From contig JBGVLM010000063.1 in assembly GCA_045124255.1 (NCBI GenBank), positions 1-27,315 of the forward strand: a DNA stretch of 27,315 nucleotides, written 5' to 3'. The notes under the pieces were generated by a model, which saw nothing but the letters and a program-made list of their open reading frames with translations, did no database searches and had not been told where the DNA came from. Origin of the DNA: Eshraghiella sp045124255. Its GTDB lineage: Bacteria > Bacillota > Clostridia > Lachnospirales > Lachnospiraceae. This document shows positions 14,141 through 22,022 of this stretch, one piece after another. The stretch's first letter is position 1; every line of letters starts with the position of its first letter. The position numbers and the translations under genes were made by a program.

Positions 14141-14413
14141 CTACTTACTACTGGTGTTAATCAGATAATTTTTAATGGAATACTTTATATCTTCGTTTCG
14201 CAGCTTTCCGGCTGCAAGCTTTTCTGCTAAAGTTTCGTCTTTATAATCAATGAGTTCCAAGTGTTTTAAATTCTTTAACTTCGGATTCTCTATTGTCCTG
14301 TATCTGCCGTCACTGACTTTTATTCCGGAAGTGTTTTCTACTATTATATAGATATTTCCTTTGTCATGTCCGGCGGTTGATTTACAAAAACTGCCTTTTT
14401 CAAATTCTGTCAT
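14141..14413 (-). CDS. KOW-domain RNA-binding protein (L14e/L19e-like small protein)
   Basis: This is a 90-aa protein. The first 55 residues look like a KOW-type beta barrel: FEKGSFCKSTAGHDKGNIYI with the conserved G-x-D-x-G, then KVSDGRYRTIENPKLKNLKH. The C-terminal 35 residues are a charged helix. Such proteins lie between map and infA in many Clostridia and are usually labelled RNA-binding or ribosomal L14E-like. No defined role is known to me. The ATG at 14413 is favoured because GAGGG stands 6 nt before it; a TTG at 14425 that overlaps the map stop would extend it by four residues. It is cotranscribed with map and infA. Confidence 0.8.
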   Translation of the reverse strand: MTEFEKGSFCKSTAGHDKGNIYIIVENTSGIKVSDGRYRTIENPKLKNLKHLELIDYKDETLAEKLAAGKLRNEDIKYSIKNYLINTSSK

Positions 14414-14421
14414 GCTTTCCC

Positions 14422-15180
14422 TCAAGATTCTAATAATGAAAGAATTTCACATCCGTCTTCGGTAATCAGAATAGTATTTTCATAGTGTGCTGATAAAGAA
14501 GCATCACGACTTACTACCGTCCAGTCATCATCAAGCCATGCTACCTTGTAGGTTCCTGCATTAATCATTGGCTCAACCGCCAGTGTCATGCCGGGTACAA
14601 GTCTGGGACCTCTGGATTTCTGTACAAAATTAGGAATCTGTGGGTCTTCATGTAAATGAGAACCGATTCCGTGTCCGACCAAATCCCTTACGACTCCATA
14701 GCCGAAGCTCTCTGCATATTTACCGATTGCATTTGAAATATCATGTAAATGATTACCGGGCTTTGCAAATTTAATGCCTTCAAAGAAGCTTTGCTTCGTT
14801 ACCTCGATTAATTTTGCTGCCTCAGCAGAAATATTTCCAACTGCGTGAGTTCTTGCTGCGTCAGAGTGATATCCTTTGTATATAACTCCCGCGTCAAGAC
14901 TTACTATATCACCGTCTTTAATAATTCTTTTAGCCGAAGGTATTCCATGAACTACCTCTTCATTAACTGACACACAGATTGAAGCAGGATATCCATTGTA
15001 GTTTAAAAAAGAAGGTTCGCAGCCATAGCTACGAATTAACTTCTCCCCTACCTTGTCTATTTCCAGTGTTGATATTCCAGGCTTTATTATTTTACCAAGT
15101 TCATTATGAACTTCTGCGAGAATCCTTCCGGCTTCCCGCATAAGTTCAATTTCTCTTGGTGTCTTTATTGTTACAGACAT
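14422..15180 (-). CDS. map: Type I methionine aminopeptidase
   Basis: This 252-aa MetAP removes the initiator Met from new proteins with small second residues. Metal ligands are visible in order: DAGVIYKGYHSDAARTHAVG (both Asp), GHGIGSHLHEDP (His), MTLAVEPMIN (Glu) and HYENTILITEDG (Glu). The catalytic His is in EEVVHGIPS. The length fits type I without an N-terminal SH3-binding extension. Its start lies 3 nt after the adk stop, and its TGA stop overlaps the possible upstream start of the KOW-domain gene. Confidence 0.97.
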   Translation of the reverse strand: MSVTIKTPREIELMREAGRILAEVHNELGKIIKPGISTLEIDKVGEKLIRSYGCEPSFLNYNGYPASICVSVNEEVVHGIPSAKRIIKDGDIVSLDAGVIYKGYHSDAARTHAVGNISAEAAKLIEVTKQSFFEGIKFAKPGNHLHDISNAIGKYAESFGYGVVRDLVGHGIGSHLHEDPQIPNFVQKSRGPRLVPGMTLAVEPMINAGTYKVAWLDDDWTVVSRDASLSAHYENTILITEDGCEILSLLES

Positions 15181-15182
15181 GT

Positions 15183-15827
15183 TTACGCTCCTAAAATGTT
15201 AACGATGGCATTGAATACGTCTTCCATATCCTGTGTACCATCAACATCATAAAGAACCTTCTTACCATTATAATAATCAATTAATGGCTGTGTCTGTTCA
15301 TGATATACATCTAAGCGTTTCTTAACTGTTTCAGGCTTATCATCATCACGAAGTACTAATTCAGCTCCACACTTGTCGCAGATACCCTCAACCTTTGTCG
15401 GGATATGAACAACATGGTATGTAGCTCCGCAGGAAAGACAAGCTCTTCTGCCTGACATACGATTAATGATGTTCTCATCAGGAACTTCAACGTTAATTGC
15501 GAAGTCAACCTTTGCGCCGCTCTTTGCAAGTGCAGCATCAAGTGCTTCTGCCTGTGGAATGGTTCTTGGGAAACCATCAAGAACATATCCGTTCTGACAA
15601 TCATCTGCCTTAACCCTGTCAACTACTAAGTCAACTACAAGCTCATCCGGAACAAGTAAACCCTGGTCCATATATGATTTCGCTTTCTGACCAAGCTCAG
15701 TGTTATTTTTAATATTTGCTCTAAAGATATCTCCTGTTGAGATATGAGGAATGTTGTACTTTGCACAGATTTTATCTGCCTGGGTACCTTTTCCTGCTCC
15801 AGGAGCACCTAACATAATAATCTTCAT
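15183..15827 (-). CDS. adk: Adenylate kinase
   Basis: This 214-aa long-form adenylate kinase interconverts ATP + AMP and 2 ADP. The P-loop is GAPGAGKGTQ (7-16), the AMP site includes STGDIFRA, and DGFPRTIPQAE follows. The LID (about 125-165) carries a zinc-type C-x2-C...C-x2-C set (CLSCGATYH, then CDKCGAEL), typical of Gram-positive enzymes. GGAGG precedes the ATG, 19 nt after secY. Its place between secY and map is the standard spc-operon arrangement in Firmicutes. Confidence 0.98.
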   Translation of the reverse strand: MKIIMLGAPGAGKGTQADKICAKYNIPHISTGDIFRANIKNNTELGQKAKSYMDQGLLVPDELVVDLVVDRVKADDCQNGYVLDGFPRTIPQAEALDAALAKSGAKVDFAINVEVPDENIINRMSGRRACLSCGATYHVVHIPTKVEGICDKCGAELVLRDDDKPETVKKRLDVYHEQTQPLIDYYNGKKVLYDVDGTQDMEDVFNAIVNILGA

Positions 15828-15846
15828 ACAATCTAACCTCCCTTAA

Positions 15847-17175
15847 TTAATCATTCAGGAATCCTTTGTAATCGCGAACTACCATCTGTGATTCAATCTG
15901 GCGGAATGTTTCAAGTACAACACCAACAATAATGATGATTGATGTTCCACCGAAGGAAACATTTGCATTGAATAAACCTGAACAAATAATAGGAATAATC
16001 GCTACTATTGTAAGTCCGACTGCACCGATTAAAATAATCTTATTAAGAATCTTAGTAAGATAATCAGAGGTTGGCTTACCAGGTCTGATTCCAGGTATAA
16101 ATCCGCCGCTCTTCTTCATGTTATTTGCAATCTCAATCGGATTGAATGAAATTGAAGTATAGAAGTAAGCAAAGAAAATAATTAAAGCAATATATATGAT
16201 TACACCCAGCGTATAAATCATATTAGCTCTGTTAAACCAGTTCTGTGAAGATAATCCTAATAAGATTTTTCCTCCTACAGTATTATAGTCAACATCAAAG
16301 AATGAAGCTACAATAATAGGAACTGTTAAAAGAGACTGTGCAAAGATTACCGGCATAACACCTGCCGTATTAACCTTAAGAGGAATATGAGATGACTGTC
16401 CGCCATATGTCTTTCTTCCCTGAATTTTCTTTGAATACTGTACCGGTATTCTTCTCTCACCATCACATAATATTACTGTGAGAATGACAACTATCAATAT
16501 AATTAAAATAATTGCAACTACTGCAATTGTTCCTTTAAGAACGCTCTGTCCTTTAACGAATAATTTAAACAATGTGTTAAAATCATCCGGCATACTTGAA
16601 ATAATGTTAATTATAAGGACAATTGAAATACCATTACCCAAACCTTTTTCAGTGATTTGCTCACCTATCCACATAAGAAGTGCTGAACCAGCGGTCAATA
16701 TTGCAACTGTCATTGCACATGAGAAAATTTTCTCTGCCACATTCATTGATGAGTACCCGCTAATCAATCCCTGGTTAGCGAATCCAACAACCATTGCAAT
16801 ACTTTCAATTAATGCAAGTGCAACTGTTACATAACGTGTTATGGAAGCAATCTTTTTACGTCCATCTTCTCCGTCCTTCTGCATTTCTTCCAATTTAGGA
16901 ATTGCAATTGTAAGAAGCTGCATGATAATTGAAGATGTGATGTATGGTCCAATACTTAACGCAAATACGGAACCCTTTGTAAGTGCATCACCGGTTGCCT
17001 GGTTTAAGAACTCAAGTCCTTCAACTCCGCTGAAAAGCTTTCCAAAATAACCGGCATCAATGCCAGGAATAGGAAGCAGGCTTCCTATTCTGACAACAAC
17101 AAGCATTAATAATGTAAAAAGAAGCTTCTTTCGAATTTCTTTAACTTTAAATGCATTTGCTAATGTTTTAAACAT
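15847..17175 (-). CDS. secY: Preprotein translocase subunit SecY
   Basis: This 442-aa polytopic membrane protein forms the Sec channel with SecE and SecG. Ten hydrophobic helices can be traced. The plug region follows LLPIPGIDAGYFGKLF, and the cytosolic GERRIPVQYSKKIQGRKTYG loop that binds SecA and ribosome is intact. The later FNPIEIANNMKKSGGFIPGIRPGKPT loop and the C-terminal YKGFLND are also as expected. Its ATG overlaps the rplO stop by one base (17175), so it is coupled to uL15, the usual gene before it. Confidence 0.98.
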   Translation of the reverse strand: MFKTLANAFKVKEIRKKLLFTLLMLVVVRIGSLLPIPGIDAGYFGKLFSGVEGLEFLNQATGDALTKGSVFALSIGPYITSSIIMQLLTIAIPKLEEMQKDGEDGRKKIASITRYVTVALALIESIAMVVGFANQGLISGYSSMNVAEKIFSCAMTVAILTAGSALLMWIGEQITEKGLGNGISIVLIINIISSMPDDFNTLFKLFVKGQSVLKGTIAVVAIILIILIVVILTVILCDGERRIPVQYSKKIQGRKTYGGQSSHIPLKVNTAGVMPVIFAQSLLTVPIIVASFFDVDYNTVGGKILLGLSSQNWFNRANMIYTLGVIIYIALIIFFAYFYTSISFNPIEIANNMKKSGGFIPGIRPGKPTSDYLTKILNKIILIGAVGLTIVAIIPIICSGLFNANVSFGGTSIIIIVGVVLETFRQIESQMVVRDYKGFLND

Positions 17176-17615
17176 TAAATCACCTCACAGGTTCCACCAA
17201 GAGCTTCAATTTTCTCTTTAGCTTTTGCACTGAAAGCATTAGCTTTAACTGTAAGCTTCTTAGTTAATTCTCCATTTCCAAGAATCTTAACTCCATCTTT
17301 TGGATTACTTACAATACCTGATTCGATTAAAGACTCAACTGTTACAACAGAGCCATCTTCAAATGCTTCAAGTGCTTTTAAGTTAATTCCAATGATTTCA
17401 AGACTATTTCTGTTTGTGAAACCTCTTTTAGGTAATCTTCTGTATAATGGCATCTGACCACCTTCGAAACCTGGTCTTGGAGCTCCTGAACGAGCTTTCT
17501 GACCCTTATGTCCCTTACCGGCTGTCTTACCATTTCCTGAACCGTGTCCACGGCCTCTTCTGAAATTATCGCTGTGCTTAGAACCAGCAGCAGGCTGTAA
17601 ATTTGATAAATCCAT
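17175..17615 (-). CDS. rplO: 50S ribosomal protein uL15
   Basis: This 146-aa uL15 has a Gly/Arg/Lys-rich extended N-terminus (GSKHSDNFRRGRGHGSGNGK, then KGHKGQKARSG and FEGGQMPLYRRLPKRGF). The globular C-terminal domain ends with AKEKIEALGGTCEVI. It is a late 50S assembly protein that threads through 23S rRNA. AGGAGG lies upstream of the ATG. It is followed without a gap by secY. Confidence 0.98.
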   Translation of the reverse strand: MDLSNLQPAAGSKHSDNFRRGRGHGSGNGKTAGKGHKGQKARSGAPRPGFEGGQMPLYRRLPKRGFTNRNSLEIIGINLKALEAFEDGSVVTVESLIESGIVSNPKDGVKILGNGELTKKLTVKANAFSAKAKEKIEALGGTCEVI

Positions 17616-17638
17616 TGTTGCACCTCCTTGCTTTGAAA

Positions 17639-17821
17639 TTAAATTTCCTCAACTTTAACCAAGTGATTTACCTTAAAAATCATACCTCTAACAGCATCAT
17701 TATCAGGTAACTCAACAGTCTTGTTAAGTTTTGTAAGTCCAAGTGCTTCAACAGTTTTAACCTGCTTTGGAATAGCACCGATTGTTGATTTTACTAAAGT
17801 TACTCTTAATTTGTTTGCCAT
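17639..17821 (-). CDS. rpmD: 50S ribosomal protein uL30
   Basis: This 60-aa uL30 starts MANKLRVTLVKSTIGAIPKQ and includes TVEALGLTKLNKTVELPDN and GMIFKVNHLVKVEEI. This is the bacterial short form. It lies between rpsE (15 nt) and rplO (23 nt) in the spc segment. Confidence 0.97.
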   Translation of the reverse strand: MANKLRVTLVKSTIGAIPKQVKTVEALGLTKLNKTVELPDNDAVRGMIFKVNHLVKVEEI

Positions 17822-17836
17822 CTTCGCTACCTCCTA

Positions 17837-18346
17837 TTATTTATAGAGCTCTTCTACAGATTTTCCACGAAGTTTAGCTACTTCTTCAGGAGTCTTTAAG
17901 TTAGCTAAGCCGTTAATTGTTGCAAGAACAACGTTCTGCTTATTGTTAGATCCCAAAGATTTTGTACGGATATTTGTAATACCTGCTAACTCGATTACGC
18001 TACGAGCAGGACCTCCGGCGATAACACCGGTTCCGTCAGGAGCCTTCTTCAAAAGTACTGAAGCGCTACCAAATTTTCCAATCAAATCATGTGGAATGCT
18101 TCCATTCTCATCTACAGGAACAGAAACAAGCTTCTTCATGGCATCTTCTTTTCCCTTGCGGATTGCTTCAGGAATTTCCATTGCCTTACCAATTCCGGCA
18201 CCAACGTGTCCGTTACCGTCTCCAACAACAACAAGTGCTGAGAATCTCATATGACGTCCACCCTTAACTACCTTGGTAACACGCTTGATTGATACTACTT
18301 TCTCGTTTAATTCTAATTGACCAGCATCAATAATTGTACGTTTCAT
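17837..18346 (-). CDS. rpsE: 30S ribosomal protein uS5
   Basis: This 169-aa uS5 has an N-terminal double-stranded RNA-binding-like S5 domain (KVVSIKRVTKVVKGGRHMRF, then GDGNGHVGAGIGKAMEIPEA). The C-terminal domain carries the AGGPARSVIELAGITNIRTK block. It sits at the mRNA entry side of the 30S subunit and influences decoding accuracy. Length and motifs are normal, with a good ribosome binding site (GAAGGAG). Confidence 0.98.
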   Translation of the reverse strand: MKRTIIDAGQLELNEKVVSIKRVTKVVKGGRHMRFSALVVVGDGNGHVGAGIGKAMEIPEAIRKGKEDAMKKLVSVPVDENGSIPHDLIGKFGSASVLLKKAPDGTGVIAGGPARSVIELAGITNIRTKSLGSNNKQNVVLATINGLANLKTPEEVAKLRGKSVEELYK

Positions 18347-18363
18347 CTGTTTCTCCTTCCTGA

Positions 18364-18732
18364 TTAGAACTCAAGACCAGCTTCACGAGCTGCCTCGGCT
18401 AATGCTTTAATTTTGCCCTGATATATGAAACCGCCTCTGTCATAGACAACAGTTGTAATTCCCTTTTCAATTGCTCTCTTAGCAATAACTTTTCCTAAGT
18501 AAGCAGCTGCTTCAACATCATTTGTCTTCTCTAATTCGGCCTTAACATCCTTTTCAAGAGTTGATGCTGCAACAAGAGTCTTTCCAACTGTATCGTCAAT
18601 AACCTGAGCGTACATATGATTATTACTTCTGAATACTGCAAGTCTTGGTCTTTCAGCTGTTCCACTGAAACGATTACGAATTTTTCTATGCTTGTTCATA
18701 CGAACTTTAGCTCTTGATTCTTTACTAACCAT
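18364..18732 (-). CDS. rplR: 50S ribosomal protein uL18
   Basis: This 122-aa uL18 binds 5S rRNA together with uL5. It has a basic N-terminus (VSKESRAKVRMNKHRKIRNR), then GTAERPRLAVFRSNNHMYAQ and the end VVYDRGGFIYQGKIKALAEA. It lies between rplF and rpsE with short spacers and no unusual features. Confidence 0.98.
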   Translation of the reverse strand: MVSKESRAKVRMNKHRKIRNRFSGTAERPRLAVFRSNNHMYAQVIDDTVGKTLVAASTLEKDVKAELEKTNDVEAAAYLGKVIAKRAIEKGITTVVYDRGGFIYQGKIKALAEAAREAGLEF

Positions 18733-18751
18733 CTTTGTTACACTCCTTTAA

Positions 18752-19294
18752 TTATTTCTTACCAGTCTTACCAACTTTACGTCTGATAACTTCATCAACA
18801 TACTTGATACCCTTGCCCTTGTATGGTTCAGGCTCTCTCTTGCTTCTGATTTCAGCAGCGTACTGGCCAACTTTTTCTTTATCAATACCCTTAACGATAA
18901 TTAAGTTCTGTCCTTCAACAGCAACCTCAAGTCCTTCAGGGTCTGTCATCTCAACCGGATGAGAATATCCTAATGAAAGAACTAATGTCTTACCGTTCTT
19001 CTGAGCTCTGTAACCAACACCGTTTACTTCGAGCTTCTTCTCAAATCCTTCTGAAACACCAACTACCATGTTGTTAATTAATGTTCTTGTAAGACCATGT
19101 AAAGATTTCATTTTCTTTAAGTCATTTGGTCTTGATACAGTAACTGTTGTTCCATCAAGTTTGATTTCCATTTCCGCAGGTAATACTCTTTCAAGTGTTC
19201 CCTTTGGTCCTTTTACAGTCACTTTATTATTTTCTGCAATATCAACTGTTACTCCAGCCGGTAAAGCGATAGGCATTCTTCCTATACGTGACAT
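18752..19294 (-). CDS. rplF: 50S ribosomal protein uL6
   Basis: This 180-aa uL6 starts MSRIGRMPIALPAGVTVDIA and includes VKGPKGTLERVLP, GVGYRAQKNGKTLVLSLGYS and the conserved end EPEPYKGKGIKYVDEVIRRK. Two homologous alpha/beta domains are seen. It lies near the factor-binding centre of the 50S subunit. Spacing to rpsH (91 nt) is longer than usual but holds no structure I could support. Confidence 0.98.
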   Translation of the reverse strand: MSRIGRMPIALPAGVTVDIAENNKVTVKGPKGTLERVLPAEMEIKLDGTTVTVSRPNDLKKMKSLHGLTRTLINNMVVGVSEGFEKKLEVNGVGYRAQKNGKTLVLSLGYSHPVEMTDPEGLEVAVEGQNLIIVKGIDKEKVGQYAAEIRSKREPEPYKGKGIKYVDEVIRRKVGKTGKK

Positions 19295-19385
19295 GCCGTG
19301 TACCTCCTTAATTGAGTGATGTTATGATATAAATCATAAACAATTATTTGTTTCCGTATAATCTGAGGGCTGTACCCTCTTTTAA

Positions 19386-19781
19386 TTACCAGATGTATGC
19401 GAGAACTTCGCCACCAACATTAAGCTTTCTAGCCTGCTTGTCAGTTACAACACCCTGGTTTGTAGAAATGATTGCAATACCAAGTCCGCCAAGTACTCTT
19501 GGTAACTCATCCTTGCCTGCGTATACACGAAGACCTGGCTTAGATATTCTCTTAAGACCTGTAATAATCTTCTCGTTCTTATCCTTGCCATACTTAAGTG
19601 TAATGCGGATACTCTTGAAGTTTCCATCTTCTACGAGTTCGTATTTCTGGATATATCCTTCATTGAAAAGGATTTCAGCGATAGCTGTCTTCATCTTGGA
19701 AGCAGGAATATCAACTGTATCATGTTTAGATGTATTTGCATTACGAATTCTGGTAAGCATATCTGCAATTGGATCTGTCAT
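19386..19781 (-). CDS. rpsH: 30S ribosomal protein uS8
   Basis: This 131-aa uS8 starts MTDPIADMLTRIRNANTSKH and ends LNVGGEVLAYIW. It contains the conserved ISTNQGVVTDKQAR segment near the end. It binds the central domain of 16S rRNA; in E. coli S8 represses the spc operon through a site near rplE. Here it is separated from rpsN by 265 nt of hairpin-rich repeat sequence. GGAGGAC precedes the ATG, so it retains a normal ribosome binding site. Confidence 0.97.
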   Translation of the reverse strand: MTDPIADMLTRIRNANTSKHDTVDIPASKMKTAIAEILFNEGYIQKYELVEDGNFKSIRITLKYGKDKNEKIITGLKRISKPGLRVYAGKDELPRVLGGLGIAIISTNQGVVTDKQARKLNVGGEVLAYIW

Positions 19782-19814
19782 CTGATTCGTCCTCCTATAA
19801 ATCTACTGATTAAT

Positions 19815-19869
19815 GAAGAATTTTTATTCTTCAATCACGGTATGGTTATCGGATGCTGCTTAAAGCAGC
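19815..19869. repeat. Two hairpins between the repeats and rpsH
   Basis: GAAGAAT (19815-19821) pairs with ATTCTTC (19826-19832), and GCTGCTT (19855-19861) pairs with AAGCAGC (19863-19869). Neither has a minus-strand T-run, so they are not called terminators. They may be mRNA-stabilising structures protecting the 5' end of the rpsH segment. Confidence 0.5.
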
Positions 19870-19905
19870 CACCCTAATCCAAAACCTGTTAAATGTTATT
19901 AGCCG

Positions 19906-19952
19906 GGTCGTAAGGTATCCTCCCGCTATCGCGGGTTCCTCCTTGCGACATT
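19906..19952. repeat. Palindromic repeat unit 1 (rpsN-rpsH spacer)
   Basis: This 47-bp imperfect palindrome has arms GTCGTAAGG and CCTTGCGAC (one G-U pair), then an internal loop, then a GC-rich stem CCCGC/GCGGG with a TATC loop. It is nearly identical to unit 2 at 19999-20044 outside the hairpin tip, where paired bases differ. The frame across both units on the minus strand spells GGYLTT twice, so gene finders would call a spurious protein here. Confidence 0.8.
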
Positions 19953-19957
19953 TGGAA

Positions 19958-19995
19958 CCCATCGCATTACAAGCGAACTTCGTTCGGGCGATGGG
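19958..19995. repeat. Hairpin between the two palindromic units
   Basis: CCCATCGC (19958-19965) pairs with GCGATGGG (19988-19995). Inside, CGAAC (19974-19978) pairs with GTTCG (19982-19986). With the flanking units this makes a composite of three consecutive hairpins, like a bacterial interspersed mosaic element. Confidence 0.7.
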
Positions 19996-19998
19996 GTA

Positions 19999-20044
19999 GG
20001 TCGTAAGGTATCCTCCCACTTCGTGGGTCCCTCCTTGCGACATT
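19999..20044. repeat. Palindromic repeat unit 2 (rpsN-rpsH spacer)
   Basis: This second copy of the palindrome is 46 bp and in the same orientation as unit 1. The outer arms and flanks GGTCGTAAGG and CTCCTTGCGACATT are identical; the tip is CCCAC/GTGGG with a TTC loop. It ends 2 bp from the rpsN stop codon. Differences confined to the tip that preserve pairing suggest the folded form has been selected, or copied, as a unit. Confidence 0.8.
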
Positions 20045-20046
20045 AA

Positions 20047-20232
20047 TTACCAGCTAGCTTTCTTAACGCCCGGAATTTCTCCCTTATATGCTAATTCACG
20101 GAAGCAAATTCTGCAAATTCCATATTTTCTCAAATAAGCGTGTGGACGTCCACAAATTTTGCAACGTGTATATTCTCTTGTTGAGAATTTCTGTTTACGC
20201 TGCTGTTTGATTTTCATCGAGGTCTTAGCCAT
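20047..20232 (-). CDS. rpsN: 30S ribosomal protein uS14, zinc-binding type
   Basis: This 61-aa uS14 is the short zinc form (rpsZ type). Two CxxC pairs are visible in RCKICGRPHAYLRKYGICRI, followed by CFRELAYKGEIPGVKKASW. It starts MAKTSMKIKQQRKQKFSTRE. It occupies the canonical place after rplE, 17 nt downstream. A palindromic repeat begins 2 bp after its stop. Confidence 0.97.
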   Translation of the reverse strand: MAKTSMKIKQQRKQKFSTREYTRCKICGRPHAYLRKYGICRICFRELAYKGEIPGVKKASW

Positions 20233-20249
20233 TGAATTTCCCTCCTAAA

Positions 20250-20789
20250 TTATTTTTTGAATGGCATATTGAATAATCTCAATAATTCACGTGCTTCTTC
20301 ATCAGTCTTAGCTGTAGTAACAATAATTACATCCATACCTCTTACCTTATCGATTTTATCATACTCGATTTCAGGGAAGATGATCTGTTCTTTAATACCC
20401 ATTGCGTAGTTTCCTCTTCCATCGAAAGAATCAGCACTTACGCCTCTGAAGTCACGAACTCGAGGTAATGCAAGATTTACGAGACGATCAAGGAATTCAT
20501 ACATCTTCTCGCCACGAAGTGTAACTTTACATCCGATTGGCATTCCCTCTCTGATTTTGAAGTTAGCTACTGAATTCTTAGCCTTTGTTGTAACAACCTT
20601 CTGACCAGCGATGGTCTCTAATTCTTTAACAGCTGTCTCAAGCACCTTTGAATTCTCTTTAGCTTCTCCAACACCCATATTTATAACGATTTTGTCAAGC
20701 TTTGGTACTTCCATTACATTCTTGTAACCGAATTTTTTAACCATAGCGTCAATTATTTCACTTTTATATAAGTCTTTGAGCCTGCTCAC
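20250..20789 (-). CDS. rplE: 50S ribosomal protein uL5
   Basis: This 179-aa uL5 binds 5S rRNA and contacts the P-site tRNA. Motifs include VPKLDKIVINMGVGEAKENS, IREGMPIGCKVTLRGEKMYE and the conserved end TTAKTDEEARELLRLFNMPF. It begins with a GTG codon (GTGAGCAGGCTC) preceded by a GGAGG site. It lies 23 nt after rplX. Confidence 0.98.
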   Translation of the reverse strand: MSRLKDLYKSEIIDAMVKKFGYKNVMEVPKLDKIVINMGVGEAKENSKVLETAVKELETIAGQKVVTTKAKNSVANFKIREGMPIGCKVTLRGEKMYEFLDRLVNLALPRVRDFRGVSADSFDGRGNYAMGIKEQIIFPEIEYDKIDKVRGMDVIIVTTAKTDEEARELLRLFNMPFKK

Positions 20790-20812
20790 CGTTACAGACC
20801 TCCTTTCCTAAA

Positions 20813-21124
20813 TTAATCGATAACTTCTCCGGTTGACTTGGCAATACGAACTTTCTTATCGCCATCAATCTTGTAACCGATTTTTGTTGTTTTTCCCTTG
20901 TGTACTAACATAATGTTGGAAATATCAATTGGAGCTTCCTGCTGTACAATTCCACCATTCTGGTTCTGTGCACTTGGTTTTGCATGCTTTGTTACCATGT
21001 TGATTCCTTCAACAATAGCTTTGCGGTTCTTCGCATCAATTGATACGACTTTACCTTCTCTGTCTTTATCTTTACCAGCGATAACTCTTACGAGGTCGCC
21101 TTTTTTGATTTTAATAGCTGACAC
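20813..21124 (-). CDS. rplX: 50S ribosomal protein uL24
   Basis: This 103-aa uL24 has a KOW motif at the start (IKKGDLVRVIAGKDKDREGK), then VEGINMVTKHAKPSAQNQNG and QQEAPIDISNIMLV. It is an early 50S assembly initiator that binds the 5' end of 23S rRNA. The start codon is GTG (GTGTCAGCTATT) with GGAGG upstream. Spacing to rplN is 14 nt. Confidence 0.98.
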   Translation of the reverse strand: MSAIKIKKGDLVRVIAGKDKDREGKVVSIDAKNRKAIVEGINMVTKHAKPSAQNQNGGIVQQEAPIDISNIMLVHKGKTTKIGYKIDGDKKVRIAKSTGEVID

Positions 21125-21138
21125 AGTAACATACCTCC

Positions 21139-21507
21139 TTATAATACTTCCGGAGCTAATGAAACAATTTTCATAAACTGTTTATCTCTTAACTCTCTTG
21201 CTACCGGTCCAAAAATACGAGTTCCCTTAGGGTTCTTGTCATCCTTGATAATTACGGCAGCATTATCATCAAATTTAATATATGAGCCATCTTTACGACG
21301 AGCACCTTTAACTGAACGAACTACAACGGCCTTTACAACATCACCTTTTTTAACAACTCCGCCTGGTGTTGCATCTTTAACAGAAGCAACGATGATGTCA
21401 CCGATGTTAGCATATCTTCTTGTAGAGCCGCCTAAAACTCTGATACAAAGAAGTTCTTTTGCACCAGTGTTATCAGCAACCTTAAGTCTTGTCTCTTGCT
21501 GAATCAT
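21139..21507 (-). CDS. rplN: 50S ribosomal protein uL14
   Basis: This 122-aa uL14 starts MIQQETRLKVADNTGAKELL, then IRVLGGSTRRYANIGDII, VKKGDVVKAVVVRSVKGARR and the end FMKIVSLAPEVL. It forms part of the intersubunit bridge on the 50S face and binds 23S rRNA. It has the usual length, and AAGGAGG precedes the ATG. Confidence 0.98.
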   Translation of the reverse strand: MIQQETRLKVADNTGAKELLCIRVLGGSTRRYANIGDIIVASVKDATPGGVVKKGDVVKAVVVRSVKGARRKDGSYIKFDDNAAVIIKDDKNPKGTRIFGPVARELRDKQFMKIVSLAPEVL

Positions 21508-21538
21508 GCAGGTAATCCTCCTTCAAAATATTCGATAA

Positions 21539-21796
21539 TTACTCAGCTCTGCTGATAAGTTCAACAAATCTCCATCTCTTGTTCTTTGATAAAGGTCTTG
21601 TTTCCATAACCTTTACAACATCACCAATCTGGCATTCATTGTTCTCATCATGTGCCTGTAATTTGTAAGTTCTCTTAACAATCTTATTGTAAAGAGGATG
21701 TTTAACGTGGTCCTCAACTGCAACTACGATTGTCTTATCCATCTTATTGCTTACGACTTTACCAGTACGTGTTTTTCTTAAATTTCTTTCTTCCAC
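21539..21796 (-). CDS. rpsQ: 30S ribosomal protein uS17
   Basis: This 85-aa uS17 is an OB-fold protein that binds the 5' domain of 16S rRNA. It starts MEERNLRKTRTGKVVSNKMD, then VAVEDHVKHPLYNKIVKRTY, ECQIGDVVKVMETRPLSKNK and RWRFVELISRAE. The start codon is GTG, with AGGAGG 9 nt upstream. Confidence 0.98.
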   Translation of the reverse strand: MEERNLRKTRTGKVVSNKMDKTIVVAVEDHVKHPLYNKIVKRTYKLQAHDENNECQIGDVVKVMETRPLSKNKRWRFVELISRAE

Positions 21797-21818
21797 AACA
21801 AATTCCTCCTTCCTCGGA

Positions 21819-22022
21819 TTATTCAGCGGCCTTTTCAGCCATGATTGTCTGGATTCTTGCGATGTTCTTACGAACCTCTTTAATTCTGCTTGTATTATCC
21901 AGCTGATTTGTTGCGTTCTGGAATCTTAAATTAAATAATTCCTTCTTAGCAGCTACTAATTCATTGTTTAATTCTGCAGATGTTTTGCTCTTTAATTCTT
22001 CTACATACTTATTAATTTTCAC
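21819..22022 (-). CDS. rpmC: 50S ribosomal protein uL29
   Basis: This 67-aa uL29 is two antiparallel helices near the exit tunnel (contact for SRP and trigger factor). Typical blocks are ELNNELVAAKKELFNLRFQN and RIKEVRKNIARIQTIMAEKA. The start is placed at the GTG at 22022 (GTGAAAATTAATAAG, MKINKY), which matches the family N-terminus and has AAGGCGGTG upstream. A GTG three codons earlier is possible. The gene overlaps the end of rplP by 11 bp. Confidence 0.93.
   Translation of the reverse strand: MKINKYVEELKSKTSAELNNELVAAKKELFNLRFQNATNQLDNTSRIKEVRKNIARIQTIMAEKAAE

Noticed and set aside
19846..20043. 65-aa open frame across the rpsN-rpsH spacer (minus strand)
   Set aside because: It is made of the two palindromic repeats and the hairpin between them (repeated GGYLTT). 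No homology or independent ribosome binding site supports translation.
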